Assembly (NCBI GenBank): GCA_937974575.1
Contig: CALJVI010000171.1
Location: forward strand, 1-44,229
Reading direction: 5' to 3'
Length of the DNA stretch: 44,229 nt
From: an uncultured Saprospiraceae bacterium
Lineage (GTDB): Bacteria > Bacteroidota > Bacteroidia > Chitinophagales > Saprospiraceae
In this document: positions 1 through 8,212 of the stretch, piece after piece
Layout: each line of letters starts with the position of its first letter
Numbering within the stretch: the stretch's first letter is position 1
Notes under the pieces: model-generated
Told to the model about the DNA's origin: nothing
What the model saw: the letters and a program-made list of their open reading frames with translations, nothing else
Database searches by the model: none
Translations under genes and position numbers: made by a program

Positions 1-774
1 GAAATGTTGTTCCCACTCAATGATCAAATTCTTACCTACGAGGAGTATCTCAATTGGGACTCACCTACGGAATTTAGTGTCATGGATGATTGCGGCGAGA
101 TTGATGAAGACGCTACTACGATTGCTATTACGAGCAATGAAGATTGTGAAGATTATCGTATTCAGTATGCGATTACCTTTGCAGATAGGTGTGGCAATGC
201 AGTTGATTATTCCTTTGAGGTACAGGTTCTAGATGCTGCTCCTAGCTTTACGATGACAGAGCCAACGGAGCTTGATTGCGGATCTACATTTGTGGTATTT
301 GCAGAGGGAGTTGATCCCGCTACACATGATTTTGATTGGACCCTCCATGATCCAAGTGGGACTTGGGAAGTGATGAGTCAGTCCGCTGATCAAATAGAAA
401 TCTTAGCAGGTGATGATACCGCAGAGATTCAATTGACGGTAAATAATGATCTAGGATGTGAAGTTTCTCAAAGACAAACTGTAGTGTGTAATAAGTCAAA
501 CGCAGTAAGAGATATTGCAGCGATCAATGATTTTGTATTAGCACCAAATCCAGTTTCTGATGCATTGACATTGAGCTTCCAGAGTGATAAAGCATTGTCA
601 GGATCATTTATCATTTATGATGTATTAGGTCGTAAGATATTGCAGCAAGATGCGGAGCTATTAGTTGGTGAAAATCAATTCGCAATCCCAACATCCAATT
701 TTGATCAAGGCACCTACCTACTAGAGATAGCCACTAAGGAAGGGTCCCTCATCCAGAAATTTATGAAGCTCTAG
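1..774 (+). CDS. C-terminal part of a secreted T9SS cargo protein (5' truncated by window edge)
   Basis: The reading frame is open from base 1, so this is the end of a larger protein; the ATG at base 4 is probably internal. Residues of roughly the first 170 codons look like Ig/HYR-type adhesive modules, with paired cysteines around CEDY, DRCGN and LDCGS. The last ~80 residues match a type IX secretion sorting domain of type A: APNPVSD, then FIIYDVLGRKI, then GTYLLEIATKEG and a basic end KFMKL. In this family the domain directs export through the outer membrane, is cleaved, and often leads to surface attachment. The catalytic or binding part lies outside the window, so the function is unknown. 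Confidence is high for the sorting domain. Confidence 0.9.
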   Translation, partial: EMLFPLNDQILTYEEYLNWDSPTEFSVMDDCGEIDEDATTIAITSNEDCEDYRIQYAITFADRCGNAVDYSFEVQVLDAAPSFTMTEPTELDCGSTFVVFAEGVDPATHDFDWTLHDPSGTWEVMSQSADQIEILAGDDTAEIQLTVNNDLGCEVSQRQTVVCNKSNAVRDIAAINDFVLAPNPVSDALTLSFQSDKALSGSFIIYDVLGRKILQQDAELLVGENQFAIPTSNFDQGTYLLEIATKEGSLIQKFMKL

Positions 775-789
775 TATTTTTTGGGCGAT

Positions 790-846
790 ACCTATACTAA
801 ACAAGGCTACCATGAGAAACTCATGGTAGCCTTGTTTAGTATAGGT
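790..846. repeat. Perfect 27-bp inverted repeat with 3-nt loop
   Basis: The left arm 790-816 begins ACCTATACTAAACAAGG. The right arm 820-846 is its exact reverse complement, and the loop is AAA (817-819). It lies 15 bp after the T9SS protein stop. No T-run follows either arm, so it is not a standard intrinsic terminator. It could still end transcription through its very long stem, or be the trace of a mobile or processed element. Confidence 0.9.
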
Positions 847-990
847 CCGGGCTATGCAGGGGTGCGCTGTCGCTCCCGTCCTACCGTTCCGTTCCTCCAC
901 GGTACGACTGACTCTGGCTTTGCCTCAAGAGGGCTCTCCCGCACAGAGTCACCCTTTCTATCCCTATCGCATTTGAAATCTGACTAAATA
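847..990. other. GC-rich non-coding island
   Basis: This stretch between the perfect hairpin and the end of def is visibly richer in G and C than the surrounding genes (for example GCTGTCGCTCCCGTCC near 864-882). An open frame runs through it but has no recognisable protein features. It resembles the other GC-rich intergenic islands in this window (13830-14000 and 29580-29815) in composition, and all may be members of dispersed intergenic repeat families. That link is inferred. Confidence 0.5.
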
Positions 991-991
991 A

Positions 992-1549
992 TTAGCGAAC
1001 GAATCTCATTTTATAGTCAACACCTACTTTACCTTTTTTGATAAATTCGAGTTTACGTCGGACCATTCTCTTTTTGATGGGTTTGAGCTTTTCGGTGAAG
1101 AGTACACCTTCGATGTGATCGTACTCATGCTGTATTACACGTGCATCGATGCCGTTAAAAGTCTCCGTGTATGTTTTGAAATTTTCGTCTTGGTACTTGA
1201 TTGTGATTTGCTCATGGCGGCTCACGTCACCACGCACATCTGGTATACTAAGACAACCTTCTTCATACTCCCAAGGCTTGCCAACCTCTTCGATCATCTC
1301 CGCATTGATGAATACCTTTTTGAATCCTGTAGGATTCTTTTCGTCTTCATCATTGAGCTGTAGAGTGTCAATGAGAAATAGTCTGATAGGCTTTCCAATC
1401 TGAGGAGCCGCTAGACCCACACCTTTGGCATTATACATGGTCTTCCACATGTTTTCCAAAAGGACATCAAGGTCTGGAAAATCTTTTTCTAGGTCGATTG
1501 CCTTTTTTTTGAGTACAGGTTGCCCAAAGGCATATATAGGTAGTATCAT
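992..1549 (-). CDS. def: Peptide deformylase
   Basis: Removes the formyl group from the N-terminal methionine of new proteins in the cytoplasm. All three family motifs are present: GVGLAAPQIG (residues 43-52), EGCLSIP (97-103, metal ligand Cys99) and QHEYDHIEG (140-148, metal ligands His141 and His145 with catalytic Glu142). The length of 185 aa is normal. It is the last gene of a tight minus-strand group and starts 3 bp after the ruvX stop, so co-transcription is very likely. No terminator with a clear U-tract is seen just downstream. Confidence 0.97.
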   Translation of the reverse strand: MILPIYAFGQPVLKKKAIDLEKDFPDLDVLLENMWKTMYNAKGVGLAAPQIGKPIRLFLIDTLQLNDEDEKNPTGFKKVFINAEMIEEVGKPWEYEEGCLSIPDVRGDVSRHEQITIKYQDENFKTYTETFNGIDARVIQHEYDHIEGVLFTEKLKPIKKRMVRRKLEFIKKGKVGVDYKMRFVR

Positions 1550-1552
1550 TTG

Positions 1553-1975
1553 TTAAGCCGTGTAGTGTTTTTTCTCGATATATTGTTGAAGGATGATCAC
1601 AGCAGCGATTTTGTCTACTAGTGATTTGTCTCTACGCTTTTTTTTATTGATGCCACTGCCTACTATAGTGCGTTTGGCTTCACGAGAGGTGTATCTTTCG
1701 TCTTGCAAAGTTACCTTAATAGAAGGATATTTTCCTTGGAATGTGTTGATAAATGCTTTTACCCTTGGAAGATTTTGTGCAGGCTGTCCATTTTCAAGGA
1801 GGGGTTCTCCTACTACGATCTCATCTACTGTTTCGTCAGCAAAGTAGGTAGCTATAAAGTCAAAGAGATTTTTCGTTTCTACAGTATCGAGGCCAGTAGC
1901 AATCATCTGCATAGGGTCGCTTACCGCAATCCCAGTTCTCTTTTTACCATAATCAATAGCCATTATTCGACCCAT
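1553..1975 (-). CDS. ruvX: Putative Holliday junction resolvase / pre-16S rRNA nuclease (YqgF family)
   Basis: RNase H-fold nuclease of 140 aa, the usual size. It shows the N-terminal MAIDYGKKRTGIAVSD motif with the first acidic residue, the central VVGEPLLENG strand, the QDERYTS motif and the C-terminal DKIAAVIIL with the last acidic residue. In E. coli the protein trims the 5' end of 16S rRNA; a Holliday-junction role was proposed earlier. It lies 23 bp after rnhA and 3 bp before def, so it probably forms one operon with them. The family usually has VVGLP where this protein has VVGEP, a small deviation outside the catalytic residues. Confidence 0.95.
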   Translation of the reverse strand: MGRIMAIDYGKKRTGIAVSDPMQMIATGLDTVETKNLFDFIATYFADETVDEIVVGEPLLENGQPAQNLPRVKAFINTFQGKYPSIKVTLQDERYTSREAKRTIVGSGINKKKRRDKSLVDKIAAVIILQQYIEKKHYTA

Positions 1976-1998
1976 ATTGAATTATTATTGAAAGTGTA

Positions 1999-2628
1999 TT
2001 ATTTTCTACCAAAGTCAGCAGGAATTTCGCCCCACTCTTTAGTCTTCCACTTTAACAATGGGTTTTCGAATTTGTTATTATGCAACCATTGTTCACCTCG
2101 AGCTATGACTTCAAACAAATGCTTAGTTTCGGCATTTCTGACCAGCTTAGTATTGCACCTCTTATAATGAACCCATTTGATAGCATGTTTACTATCAGAG
2201 TAGATAGGTAAGTTACTGTTATTCTTTTTTAAGTAGGCCAATCCGTGTACAATGGCTAGAAATTCACCAATATTATTAGTGCCCATGGGAAACTTTTGGA
2301 TAAACAGCTGGATTTGGGATTTGGTTTCTACTCCTCTATACTCCATAGGGCCCGGGTTGCCACTACATGCGGCGTCTACAGAGATAGTATTGTAGTCAAT
2401 ATCGGCCCTACTGGCATCGGAGATAGGCAGCTTCTTGGTATAAGTTCCTGTAGACATATATTCTACATAACTCCCTCGGTAGGCTTCTTCAGCTGCCTTT
2501 ATGTTGGGAAAGGATTTGTATTGGGCATTTGGAAAGCCCTTGACTTGACGCAAGCATTCTGCCCAGGTTTTATATATTCCTGGTTCATTGCCTTGCCACA
2601 CTACATAAAATTTCTTCTTTGCTGCCAT
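1999..2628 (-). CDS. rnhA: Ribonuclease H with N-terminal hybrid-binding (viroplasmin-like) domain
   Basis: Cuts the RNA strand of RNA-DNA hybrids. Residues 5-50 form the RNase H1 hybrid-binding domain (FYVVWQGNEPGIY, then KGFPNAQYKSF), which is usual in eukaryotic RNase H1 and in a subset of bacterial enzymes. The catalytic domain follows with Asp85 (SVDAACSGNPGP), Glu122 (NIGEF), Asp145 (YSDSKHA) and Asp205 near the C terminus (IPADF). The length is 209 aa. It is the first gene of the minus-strand group rnhA-ruvX-def and is divergent from tatD, so the promoter should lie in 2629-2750. I saw no perfect -7 box there. Confidence 0.93.
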   Translation of the reverse strand: MAAKKKFYVVWQGNEPGIYKTWAECLRQVKGFPNAQYKSFPNIKAAEEAYRGSYVEYMSTGTYTKKLPISDASRADIDYNTISVDAACSGNPGPMEYRGVETKSQIQLFIQKFPMGTNNIGEFLAIVHGLAYLKKNNSNLPIYSDSKHAIKWVHYKRCNTKLVRNAETKHLFEVIARGEQWLHNNKFENPLLKWKTKEWGEIPADFGRK

Positions 2629-2750
2629 AGAACAGGCAAAATAGTAGAATTAGTAGTGAATTAATAAAACTATGAAAAATAAATAGACGATTATTGTGAG
2701 CTAATACATCAAGAATGCAGTTTTTTGCATCTGATAAAATAGAAGGCCGA

Positions 2751-3518
2751 ATGTTTATAGACACACATACACATATATATGTAAAGCAGTTTGATGATGA
2801 TCGAACGGAGATGATCGAACGGGCAATAGCACAAGGGGTAGAATCCTTTTTTATGCCAAATATTGACCGAGAATCAATAGATTCAATGCTTAATTTGGAG
2901 CAGCAATATCCCGATAGATGCTTTGCTATGATGGGCTTACACCCATGTTCAGTAGCTGCAAATGTCGAAGAGGAGCTGTCAGTGATCAAGGAGCATTTTG
3001 ATCTACGAAAGTTTGTAGCTGTGGGTGAAATAGGGATTGACTTGTACTGGGAGAAGAAGTTTCTAGATCAGCAAGTGTATGCCTTTAAGGAACAAATAAA
3101 ATGGGCTATAGCAGCCGATATACCGATTGTGATTCATTGTCGAGATGCTACACCAGAGGTATTGAGTGTATTGCGCGAATGTGCGCACGAGAAGCTTAGA
3201 GGTATTTTCCACTGTTTTGGTGGATCTGTATCCGAAGCAAAGGATATTATCGACTTGGGTTTTTTATTAGGGATTGGAGGAGTCTTGACCTTTAAAAAAT
3301 CTGGCTTAGATAACACGCTGAAAGAGATTGATTTAGAACACATTGTGTTAGAGACTGATTCTCCATACCTGGCGCCAGCGCCATACAGGGGTAAACGAAA
3401 TGAGAGTGGCTACTTGAGGCTTGTAGCAGAAAAATTGGCAGAAGTAAAGGAGTTGCCATTGAGTCAAATCGCTCAGATCACTACTCAAAATGCAAAGAAA
3501 GTTTTCCAAATGACCTAA
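2751..3518 (+). CDS. tatD: TatD family metal-dependent hydrolase (DNase)
   Basis: TIM-barrel hydrolase of 255 aa. The metal and active-site motifs are all present: DTHTH near the N terminus, GEIGID, IHCRDA, FHCFGG and ETDSPYLAP followed by RGKRNE. TatD proteins act as 3'-5' DNases and in repair or RNA quality control. The frame extends upstream to an ATG at 2715, but family members begin directly with the MFIDTHTH strand, so the start at 2751 was chosen. It is divergent from rnhA and followed by tRNA-Ser. Confidence 0.94.
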   Translation: MFIDTHTHIYVKQFDDDRTEMIERAIAQGVESFFMPNIDRESIDSMLNLEQQYPDRCFAMMGLHPCSVAANVEEELSVIKEHFDLRKFVAVGEIGIDLYWEKKFLDQQVYAFKEQIKWAIAADIPIVIHCRDATPEVLSVLRECAHEKLRGIFHCFGGSVSEAKDIIDLGFLLGIGGVLTFKKSGLDNTLKEIDLEHIVLETDSPYLAPAPYRGKRNESGYLRLVAEKLAEVKELPLSQIAQITTQNAKKVFQMT

Positions 3519-3552
3519 AAGATTGTGGAAGCTTAATGAGAGAGGCAAAAAT

Positions 3553-3583
3553 TTTGAATATTAACATCTATTTGCAATATTTG
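3553..3583 (+). promoter_or_regulatory. Candidate promoter for tRNA-Ser
   Basis: TTTG at 3553-3556, a 19-bp spacer, then AATATTTG at 3576-3583. This fits the Bacteroidota primary promoter pattern (TTG near -33 and TAnnTTTG near -7) with one mismatch in the -7 box. The predicted start near 3590 would lie about 38 bases before the tRNA. Confidence 0.4.
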
Positions 3584-3627
3584 TGGGGTAGTGTATAATG
3601 CACAAGAAGGATTTGTAAGGATCAGCA

Positions 3628-3716
3628 GGAGAGGTGCTCGAGTGGCTGAAGAGGTGCGCCTGGAAAGCGTATAAACCTGTCAAAGGGTTTCGAGGGTTCG
3701 AATCCCTCTCTCTCCG
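3628..3716 (+). tRNA. tRNA-Ser (anticodon GGA)
   Basis: Class II tRNA of about 89 nt. The acceptor arm GGAGAGG pairs with TCTCTCC (one G-U pair), with discriminator G at 3716. The D arm is GCTCGAGTGGCTGAAGAGGT. The anticodon loop CTGGAAA gives GGA, the long variable arm is typical of serine tRNAs, and the T arm is GAGGG-TTCGAAT-CCCTC. The 3' CCA is not encoded. No duplicate of the 3' end was seen in the window, so there is no sign of an integrated element. Confidence 0.95.
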
Positions 3717-3980
3717 CAATGATTGCCACGATACCATTACTATGTATTCAGCAATTTTACAGATTTTTAGATTCCTTTCAGGAGCTTTGTTATTCACTAG
3801 TGTTCATGAATTGTATATTTAAGATTTAAAAATAAGCCTGGTTTACTTACTTGTTGAATCGCTGCTTGAAAGACAAGTATTGATTTATAGAGAAAGTTTT
3901 ATGGCCTATGTTTATCATATTTATATTTTTTAACGATATTAATGCTTTATTTAAAACCAATTCGTAAAAACTAATCGACT

Positions 3981-4712
3981 ATGCGAAAATTGTTATTCTT
4001 TTCTTTATTGATTTTGGGTGTGATTCTTATCTCCGCCGACTTTAATACACTACTTGCACAGGCAGGTACACCAGATACTACTGGCTTTCAAGCTTTGAAA
4101 GAAAAATTCATTGAAGGTGGATGGTCCTTTATGACCTTCGTACTTATTTGCCTTATCCTGGGCTTAGCTTTCTGTATAGAAAGAATCATTACTTTGAACA
4201 TAGCTACAACCAATACTGACAAGTTAATTGAGCGTATAGATGAAAGTCTTAAGTCAGGTGACGTAAATGGTGCAATGGAAGTATGTAAGTCTACTTCTGG
4301 TCCTACAGCAAGTATCCTTTACGAAGGATTACGTAATGCCAACAAAGGCCCAGCGGCTGTTGAAAAAGCAATCGTTTCTTATGGTTCTGTTCAAATGGGT
4401 CTTTTGGAAAAAGGATTGGTTTGGATCTCTCTTTTTATTGCGATTGCTCCAATGCTCGGGTTTATGGGTACGGTAATCGGTATGATCGGTGCCTTTGATG
4501 AAATTCAGGCAAAAGGTGATATCTCTCCTCAGATTGTGGCAGGTGGTATTAAGGTAGCACTTTTGACTACAGTATTCGGTTTGATCGTTGCGATTATACT
4601 TCAGGTTTTCTATAACTACATCGTAAACAAAATTGACGGTATCGTACTCAATATGGAGGACGCTTCTATCGCTTTGGTAGATGTAATGGATAGAAACAAT
4701 ATTTTCAAATAA
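3981..4712 (+). CDS. exbB: MotA/TolQ/ExbB family proton channel protein
   Basis: Inner-membrane subunit of a proton-driven motor that energises TonB or Tol systems. The protein has 243 aa, an N-terminal hydrophobic segment (about 4-22), a helix near 48-66, and the paired helices near 143-168 and 185-212. The conserved MLGFMGTVIGMIGAF signature lies in the third helix. It is the first gene of a four-gene plus-strand operon with a small membrane protein and two ExbD proteins, which supplies the rest of the motor. The 264-bp gap after the tRNA should hold its promoter, but I found no convincing -33/-7 pair. Confidence 0.93.
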   Translation: MRKLLFFSLLILGVILISADFNTLLAQAGTPDTTGFQALKEKFIEGGWSFMTFVLICLILGLAFCIERIITLNIATTNTDKLIERIDESLKSGDVNGAMEVCKSTSGPTASILYEGLRNANKGPAAVEKAIVSYGSVQMGLLEKGLVWISLFIAIAPMLGFMGTVIGMIGAFDEIQAKGDISPQIVAGGIKVALLTTVFGLIVAIILQVFYNYIVNKIDGIVLNMEDASIALVDVMDRNNIFK

Positions 4713-4730
4713 TCTTAAGTACTCAACTGT

Positions 4731-5219
4731 ATGTATAATTTTCTAACAAAAAAAGGTCAGTTAATGGCGTTCCTATTGGGGGCGATATCCACTATCATCG
4801 TGCTAGTGTCCATTACGACCAATTCAAATAAACATCTTCTTGATGCACCAGATGCAGCAAAAAGAGCTACAGAGATTGCTGATACAGGTATCTTAAATAC
4901 AGGGATTAATATTACTACATTTTTATTAGTTCTTGCTTTAGCTGCTGTTGTAATCTTCGGTCTAGTTAATCTATTGAGCAACTGGAAATCTTCACTTAAG
5001 TTTATCATCGGTTTTGCTGTGCTTGTTATTATGTTCATGGTACTGAAAGGTTCTGCTGAGCATGAGACAGTAGGTAAAATAGTAGAGACTATGAAGGAGT
5101 TCAATATTGATGAAGGATTAAGTAAAGGGATATCTGCCGCTATTAAAGGAACTGTAGCAATGGCTGTTGTAGCTGTTGGCTCTATGATTGTCTTTGAGAT
5201 TATCAACATTTTTAAGTAA
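4731..5219 (+). CDS. Small polytopic membrane protein of the exbB-exbD operon
   Basis: 162 aa with about four hydrophobic helices (near 10-29, 58-82, 88-105 and 138-160). The loops are polar and I recognise no enzymatic motif. It begins 18 bp after exbB and ends 10 bp before exbD, so it is translated within the motor operon. The position suggests an accessory subunit of the ExbB/ExbD complex, but that is inferred from context only. It is not itself an ExbB: the GFMGTVIGMIGAF signature is absent. Confidence 0.8.
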   Translation: MYNFLTKKGQLMAFLLGAISTIIVLVSITTNSNKHLLDAPDAAKRATEIADTGILNTGINITTFLLVLALAAVVIFGLVNLLSNWKSSLKFIIGFAVLVIMFMVLKGSAEHETVGKIVETMKEFNIDEGLSKGISAAIKGTVAMAVVAVGSMIVFEIINIFK

Positions 5220-5229
5220 ACCCTGATCT

Positions 5230-5793
5230 ATGCTCAAAAGAAAGAAAAATAATAGAGTAAAAAATGAAGTGAATGCCGGCTCTATGGCAGACATCGCTTT
5301 CTTACTACTGATCTTCTTCCTGGTGACTACTACTATTGATATCGATAAAGGTATTACGGTAAAATTACCGCCATGGTCAAATGAAGAAGTAGATCCTACA
5401 AAACTGAATAAGCGTAATGTATTCTCCGTACTCGTGAATGCCGATGATCAACTTCTAGTAAGAGGTGAGATTGCTCAGGTAGAGGAATTGAGAGAACGCG
5501 CAAAAGAGTTTATTGTAAATCCTGAAAACAGAGAAGATCTTGCTGAAAAGCCTACTAAGGCAATTATTTCGTTAAAGAACGATAGAGGTACTTCTTACGG
5601 AACTTATATCCAGGTTTATAATGAACTGAAAGCTGCTTACAATGAATTGTGGACTGAAAGGCTCAATAAAATGCCAGGTTACTCAGAGGCCGTGTTCAAT
5701 AAGGACTTGCCCCTTGATGTGCGAAGAGCTGTGAGAGCTGAGATTCCATTTGTTTTGTCTGAAGCAGAACCTACTAATTTTGGAGAGGAGTAG
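5230..5793 (+). CDS. exbD: ExbD/TolR family biopolymer transport protein
   Basis: 187 aa. A basic cytoplasmic tail (LKRKKNNRVK) is followed by one helix that starts SMADIAFLLLIFFLVTTT, in which the Asp (about residue 21) is the proton-carrying residue of the family. The C-terminal periplasmic domain is predicted to bind peptidoglycan or TonB. The sequence between the helix and the C terminus is longer than in E. coli ExbD. It lies between the small membrane protein and a second exbD gene. The two ExbD proteins differ in length and tail, so they probably work as a heteromeric pair. Confidence 0.92.
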   Translation: MLKRKKNNRVKNEVNAGSMADIAFLLLIFFLVTTTIDIDKGITVKLPPWSNEEVDPTKLNKRNVFSVLVNADDQLLVRGEIAQVEELRERAKEFIVNPENREDLAEKPTKAIISLKNDRGTSYGTYIQVYNELKAAYNELWTERLNKMPGYSEAVFNKDLPLDVRRAVRAEIPFVLSEAEPTNFGEE

Positions 5794-5826
5794 AAACCAA
5801 ATTGTAAAAGTTTAAAAACGTAAGAG

Positions 5827-6294
5827 ATGTCAAAATTTACTAAAAAACGAGGAAAAGCATCCCCGGAGGTATCAACCGCCTCACTACCGGATATCATCTT
5901 TATGCTTTTGTTTTTCTTCATGGTTGTTACAGTAATGCGTTCTTCTGACAAATTGGTAGACGTAATTGTACCAGAAGCTACAGAGCTTACAAAGCTGGAA
6001 AAGAAATCTTTGGTCAACCAGATATACATTGGTAAGCCAATGGAGCAATACCGTGATATTTATGGCTCTGCTCCTCGTATACAGCTTAATGATAAAATTA
6101 GTGATGAGGATGACATTCCGATTTTCTTGGAAAAACACAAAATAAAAGTGCCAGAAAATCAGCGATCGAAAATAACTTCTTCGCTCAGAGTCGATGGCGA
6201 AGTGACTATGGGTATCGTACAAGATGTCAAAACAGCACTTAGAAAAGCAAATCAATTGAAGGTGAACTATTCTACTAGGCCTAAGGCTAATTAA
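5827..6294 (+). CDS. exbD: Second ExbD/TolR family protein
   Basis: 155 aa with the same plan as the gene before it: basic tail, then a helix starting ASLPDIIFMLLFFFMVV with the conserved Asp (about residue 22), then a periplasmic domain. It starts 33 bp after the first exbD and is followed by a strong terminator. Paired exbD genes after one exbB are common in Bacteroidota and are thought to feed the many TonB-dependent receptors of these bacteria. No tonB gene is in the window. Confidence 0.92.
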   Translation: MSKFTKKRGKASPEVSTASLPDIIFMLLFFFMVVTVMRSSDKLVDVIVPEATELTKLEKKSLVNQIYIGKPMEQYRDIYGSAPRIQLNDKISDEDDIPIFLEKHKIKVPENQRSKITSSLRVDGEVTMGIVQDVKTALRKANQLKVNYSTRPKAN

Positions 6295-6312
6295 AATAGA
6301 CTTTCGAGAAAT

Positions 6313-6352
6313 AAAAAAAGGCGAGGCTTCAATTGAAGCTTCGCCTTTTTTT
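6313..6352. terminator. Intrinsic terminator of the exbB operon (probably bidirectional)
   Basis: A-run, then stem AGGCGA..GCTTC / GAAGC..TCGCCT around loop AATT, then a run of seven T. A second U-rich hairpin (GACC-C-TAT / ATAGGTC, 6374-6391, then ATATTTTTT) follows. The symmetric A and T runs let the first hairpin serve the minus-strand gene at 6399-6863 as well. Confidence 0.9.
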
Positions 6353-6398
6353 GTAGGCCTTATATTTTTTATAGACCCTATTTTATAGGTCATATTTT

Positions 6399-6863
6399 TT
6401 ATCTGAGTCTGTCAGAAGACTTTACTAGGTGATCATCCTTCTTTATAAATCTCAATGCAAGGATACTAAATACAATACCCAAGATAGGAGATAATAATCC
6501 AAATTCTCCGCTGACCAATGAATCTGCTTTGATAAGTTGGTAATCCATATAAAAGAAAATACTGCACAATACTAAGATCAGAATACTTACAACCAAAGTA
6601 AGTCTCGACAAAGCCATTTGCAAAGGTCTATTGCTGAACATAAATACCGCTACTAGACTAGCCAAAGCAGCTACTATAGCAAGTATTTGAAAAGAGATAT
6701 GATCTTTTATATTAAGTACTCCGTCTGCCAGCATGGCTACATCGGACTGCTGTACAAGCTCTTGAGTACCCGTAACGGTGAAAAATGACATCACAGGTAG
6801 GAATAGTAGGCCTGAAGCTAATGCTGCAAGGAGAAGGAAGACGGTTTGTATACGTTGCCACAT
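6399..6863 (-). CDS. DUF4293 family membrane protein
   Basis: 154 aa with four hydrophobic helices; the start MWQRIQTVFLLLAALASG is typical of the DUF4293 family, which is found in Bacteroidota. No function is established. It stands alone on the minus strand, convergent with the exbB operon and divergent from the oxidoreductase at 7066. A -7 box lies directly before it, which implies a very short leader. Confidence 0.85.
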   Translation of the reverse strand: MWQRIQTVFLLLAALASGLLFLPVMSFFTVTGTQELVQQSDVAMLADGVLNIKDHISFQILAIVAALASLVAVFMFSNRPLQMALSRLTLVVSILILVLCSIFFYMDYQLIKADSLVSGEFGLLSPILGIVFSILALRFIKKDDHLVKSSDRLR

Positions 6864-6879
6864 AATTTACTTTTTGGGG

Positions 6880-6887
6880 CAAAGATA
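6880..6887 (-). promoter_or_regulatory. Candidate -7 box of the DUF4293 gene
   Basis: On the minus strand the sequence reads TATCTTTG, a perfect match to TAnnTTTG, 16 bases upstream of the start codon. No TTG stands at the expected -33 distance. Short leaders with only a -7 match are common in Bacteroidota. Confidence 0.45.
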
Positions 6888-7065
6888 CCTTTCTACTTAC
6901 TTTTTAAAAAGTATTTGACCTGATACAAATGCAACTGCATGCTACAATCCGATTATCCTTCTCTACTCATTGCTATACAGTGTGTTTTAGCAAATAGATG
7001 GAAGAATTCTATCAAAATTTACGTAGCATAGTGAATATTAAAAGCTATAATATCTACATTCGTTT

Positions 7066-8202
7066 ATGTATTCAGCTCAACCCAGCTTTTGGGAAAAATC
7101 CACATTTCTAGCAGATATTGATATTGCCATCATTGGAGCTGGGTTGGTAGGTACATCAGCAGCAATATATGCTCAAAAAAAGTATCCTAAGGCCAAGATT
7201 GTTGTGTTTGATAGAGGCTTCATAGCCAGTGGAGCGAGTACAAAAAACGCTGGCTTTGCATGCTTTGGAAGTATTTCAGAGTTATTAGATGATCTAGAAG
7301 ATAGTGAGCCTGACGCAGTTTTTTCTTTGATGGCCCGCAGATATGAAGGCTTGACTCATTTGTTAGAATTATTAGATCCTAATAGAATAGATTATAAGGC
7401 TTGTGGAGGATTTGAGCTCTTTAGAGATATAGATCAGAGCTTTGCGCAGAAGTGTATAGATCGTATAGAGTTCTTCAATAAGGAGACAGAACACATAACT
7501 GGACTAACGGAGACTTATAGGCTGGATAAGGCCAAGCTAAGTGCTGCAAACTTTGAGAATACGAATATGTGTATTGCGAATGTTGCCGAAGGGCAGCTGC
7601 ATCCTGGCAAAATGATGCAGGCATTATACGAACAAGCAAAGGAGATTGGAGTACTATTTTATCATGGTATCGAGATCTCTCAGGTAGAGGATCAATCTAA
7701 TCATGCCCAATTGGAATTAGCTAATGGTTGGACGATCAAGGTAAACCAAGTCCTCATAGCGAATAATGGATTTGCTCAAAAAATGATCTCTGACCTTCCG
7801 ATTAAAGCGGTGCGAAATCAAGTACTCGTCACATCCAAGATCCCAAATCTTTCTGTAGAAGGGACTTTTCACATGCATAAAGGTTATTTTTACTTTCGTA
7901 ATGTAGATTCAAGAATTTTGATTGGAGGTGGTCGACATTTGGATTTGGAGCACGAGACAACCGATCAGTTCGGATCCAACTCTTTAATAGAGGATGCTTT
8001 GCAAGCCTTGCTAACAGATGTAATCTTGCCAGGTACATCATTTACCATTGAAGATAGATGGAGTGGTATATTGGGTGTAGGCCCAAGTAAACTGCCCATT
8101 CTAAAAAAGCAAAGTGAGCATATTACTTTAGCAGTTCGTTTAGGTGGTATGGGCGTAGCGCTTGGAAGCTTACTAGGAAAAGAAGCAGCACAACTTATTT
8201 AA
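7066..8202 (+). CDS. FAD-dependent oxidoreductase (DAO family)
   Basis: 378 aa. An N-terminal dinucleotide-binding fold is visible as DIAIIGAGLVGTSAA (GAGLVG at residues 24-29) followed by the acidic end of strand 2 (VVFDRG). The C-terminal part has the family's second FAD contact (RLGGMGVALG). Relatives include glycine oxidase and other amine or amino-acid oxidases; the substrate cannot be read from the sequence. There is no signal peptide, so it should be cytoplasmic. It sits 10 bp before the OstA-like gene, but a functional link is not obvious. Confidence 0.87.
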   Translation: MYSAQPSFWEKSTFLADIDIAIIGAGLVGTSAAIYAQKKYPKAKIVVFDRGFIASGASTKNAGFACFGSISELLDDLEDSEPDAVFSLMARRYEGLTHLLELLDPNRIDYKACGGFELFRDIDQSFAQKCIDRIEFFNKETEHITGLTETYRLDKAKLSAANFENTNMCIANVAEGQLHPGKMMQALYEQAKEIGVLFYHGIEISQVEDQSNHAQLELANGWTIKVNQVLIANNGFAQKMISDLPIKAVRNQVLVTSKIPNLSVEGTFHMHKGYFYFRNVDSRILIGGGRHLDLEHETTDQFGSNSLIEDALQALLTDVILPGTSFTIEDRWSGILGVGPSKLPILKKQSEHITLAVRLGGMGVALGSLLGKEAAQLI

Positions 8203-8212
8203 TTTATTAGCA

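Noticed and set aside
781-987. 68-aa protein-coding gene
   Set aside because: It runs through the perfect hairpin and the GC-rich island and has no protein features.
2715-2750. Longer start for tatD
   Set aside because: The extra 12 residues precede the universal MFIDTHTH start and have no counterpart in the family.
3628-3716. Integration site at tRNA-Ser
   Set aside because: No integrase gene and no second copy of the tRNA 3' end in the window.
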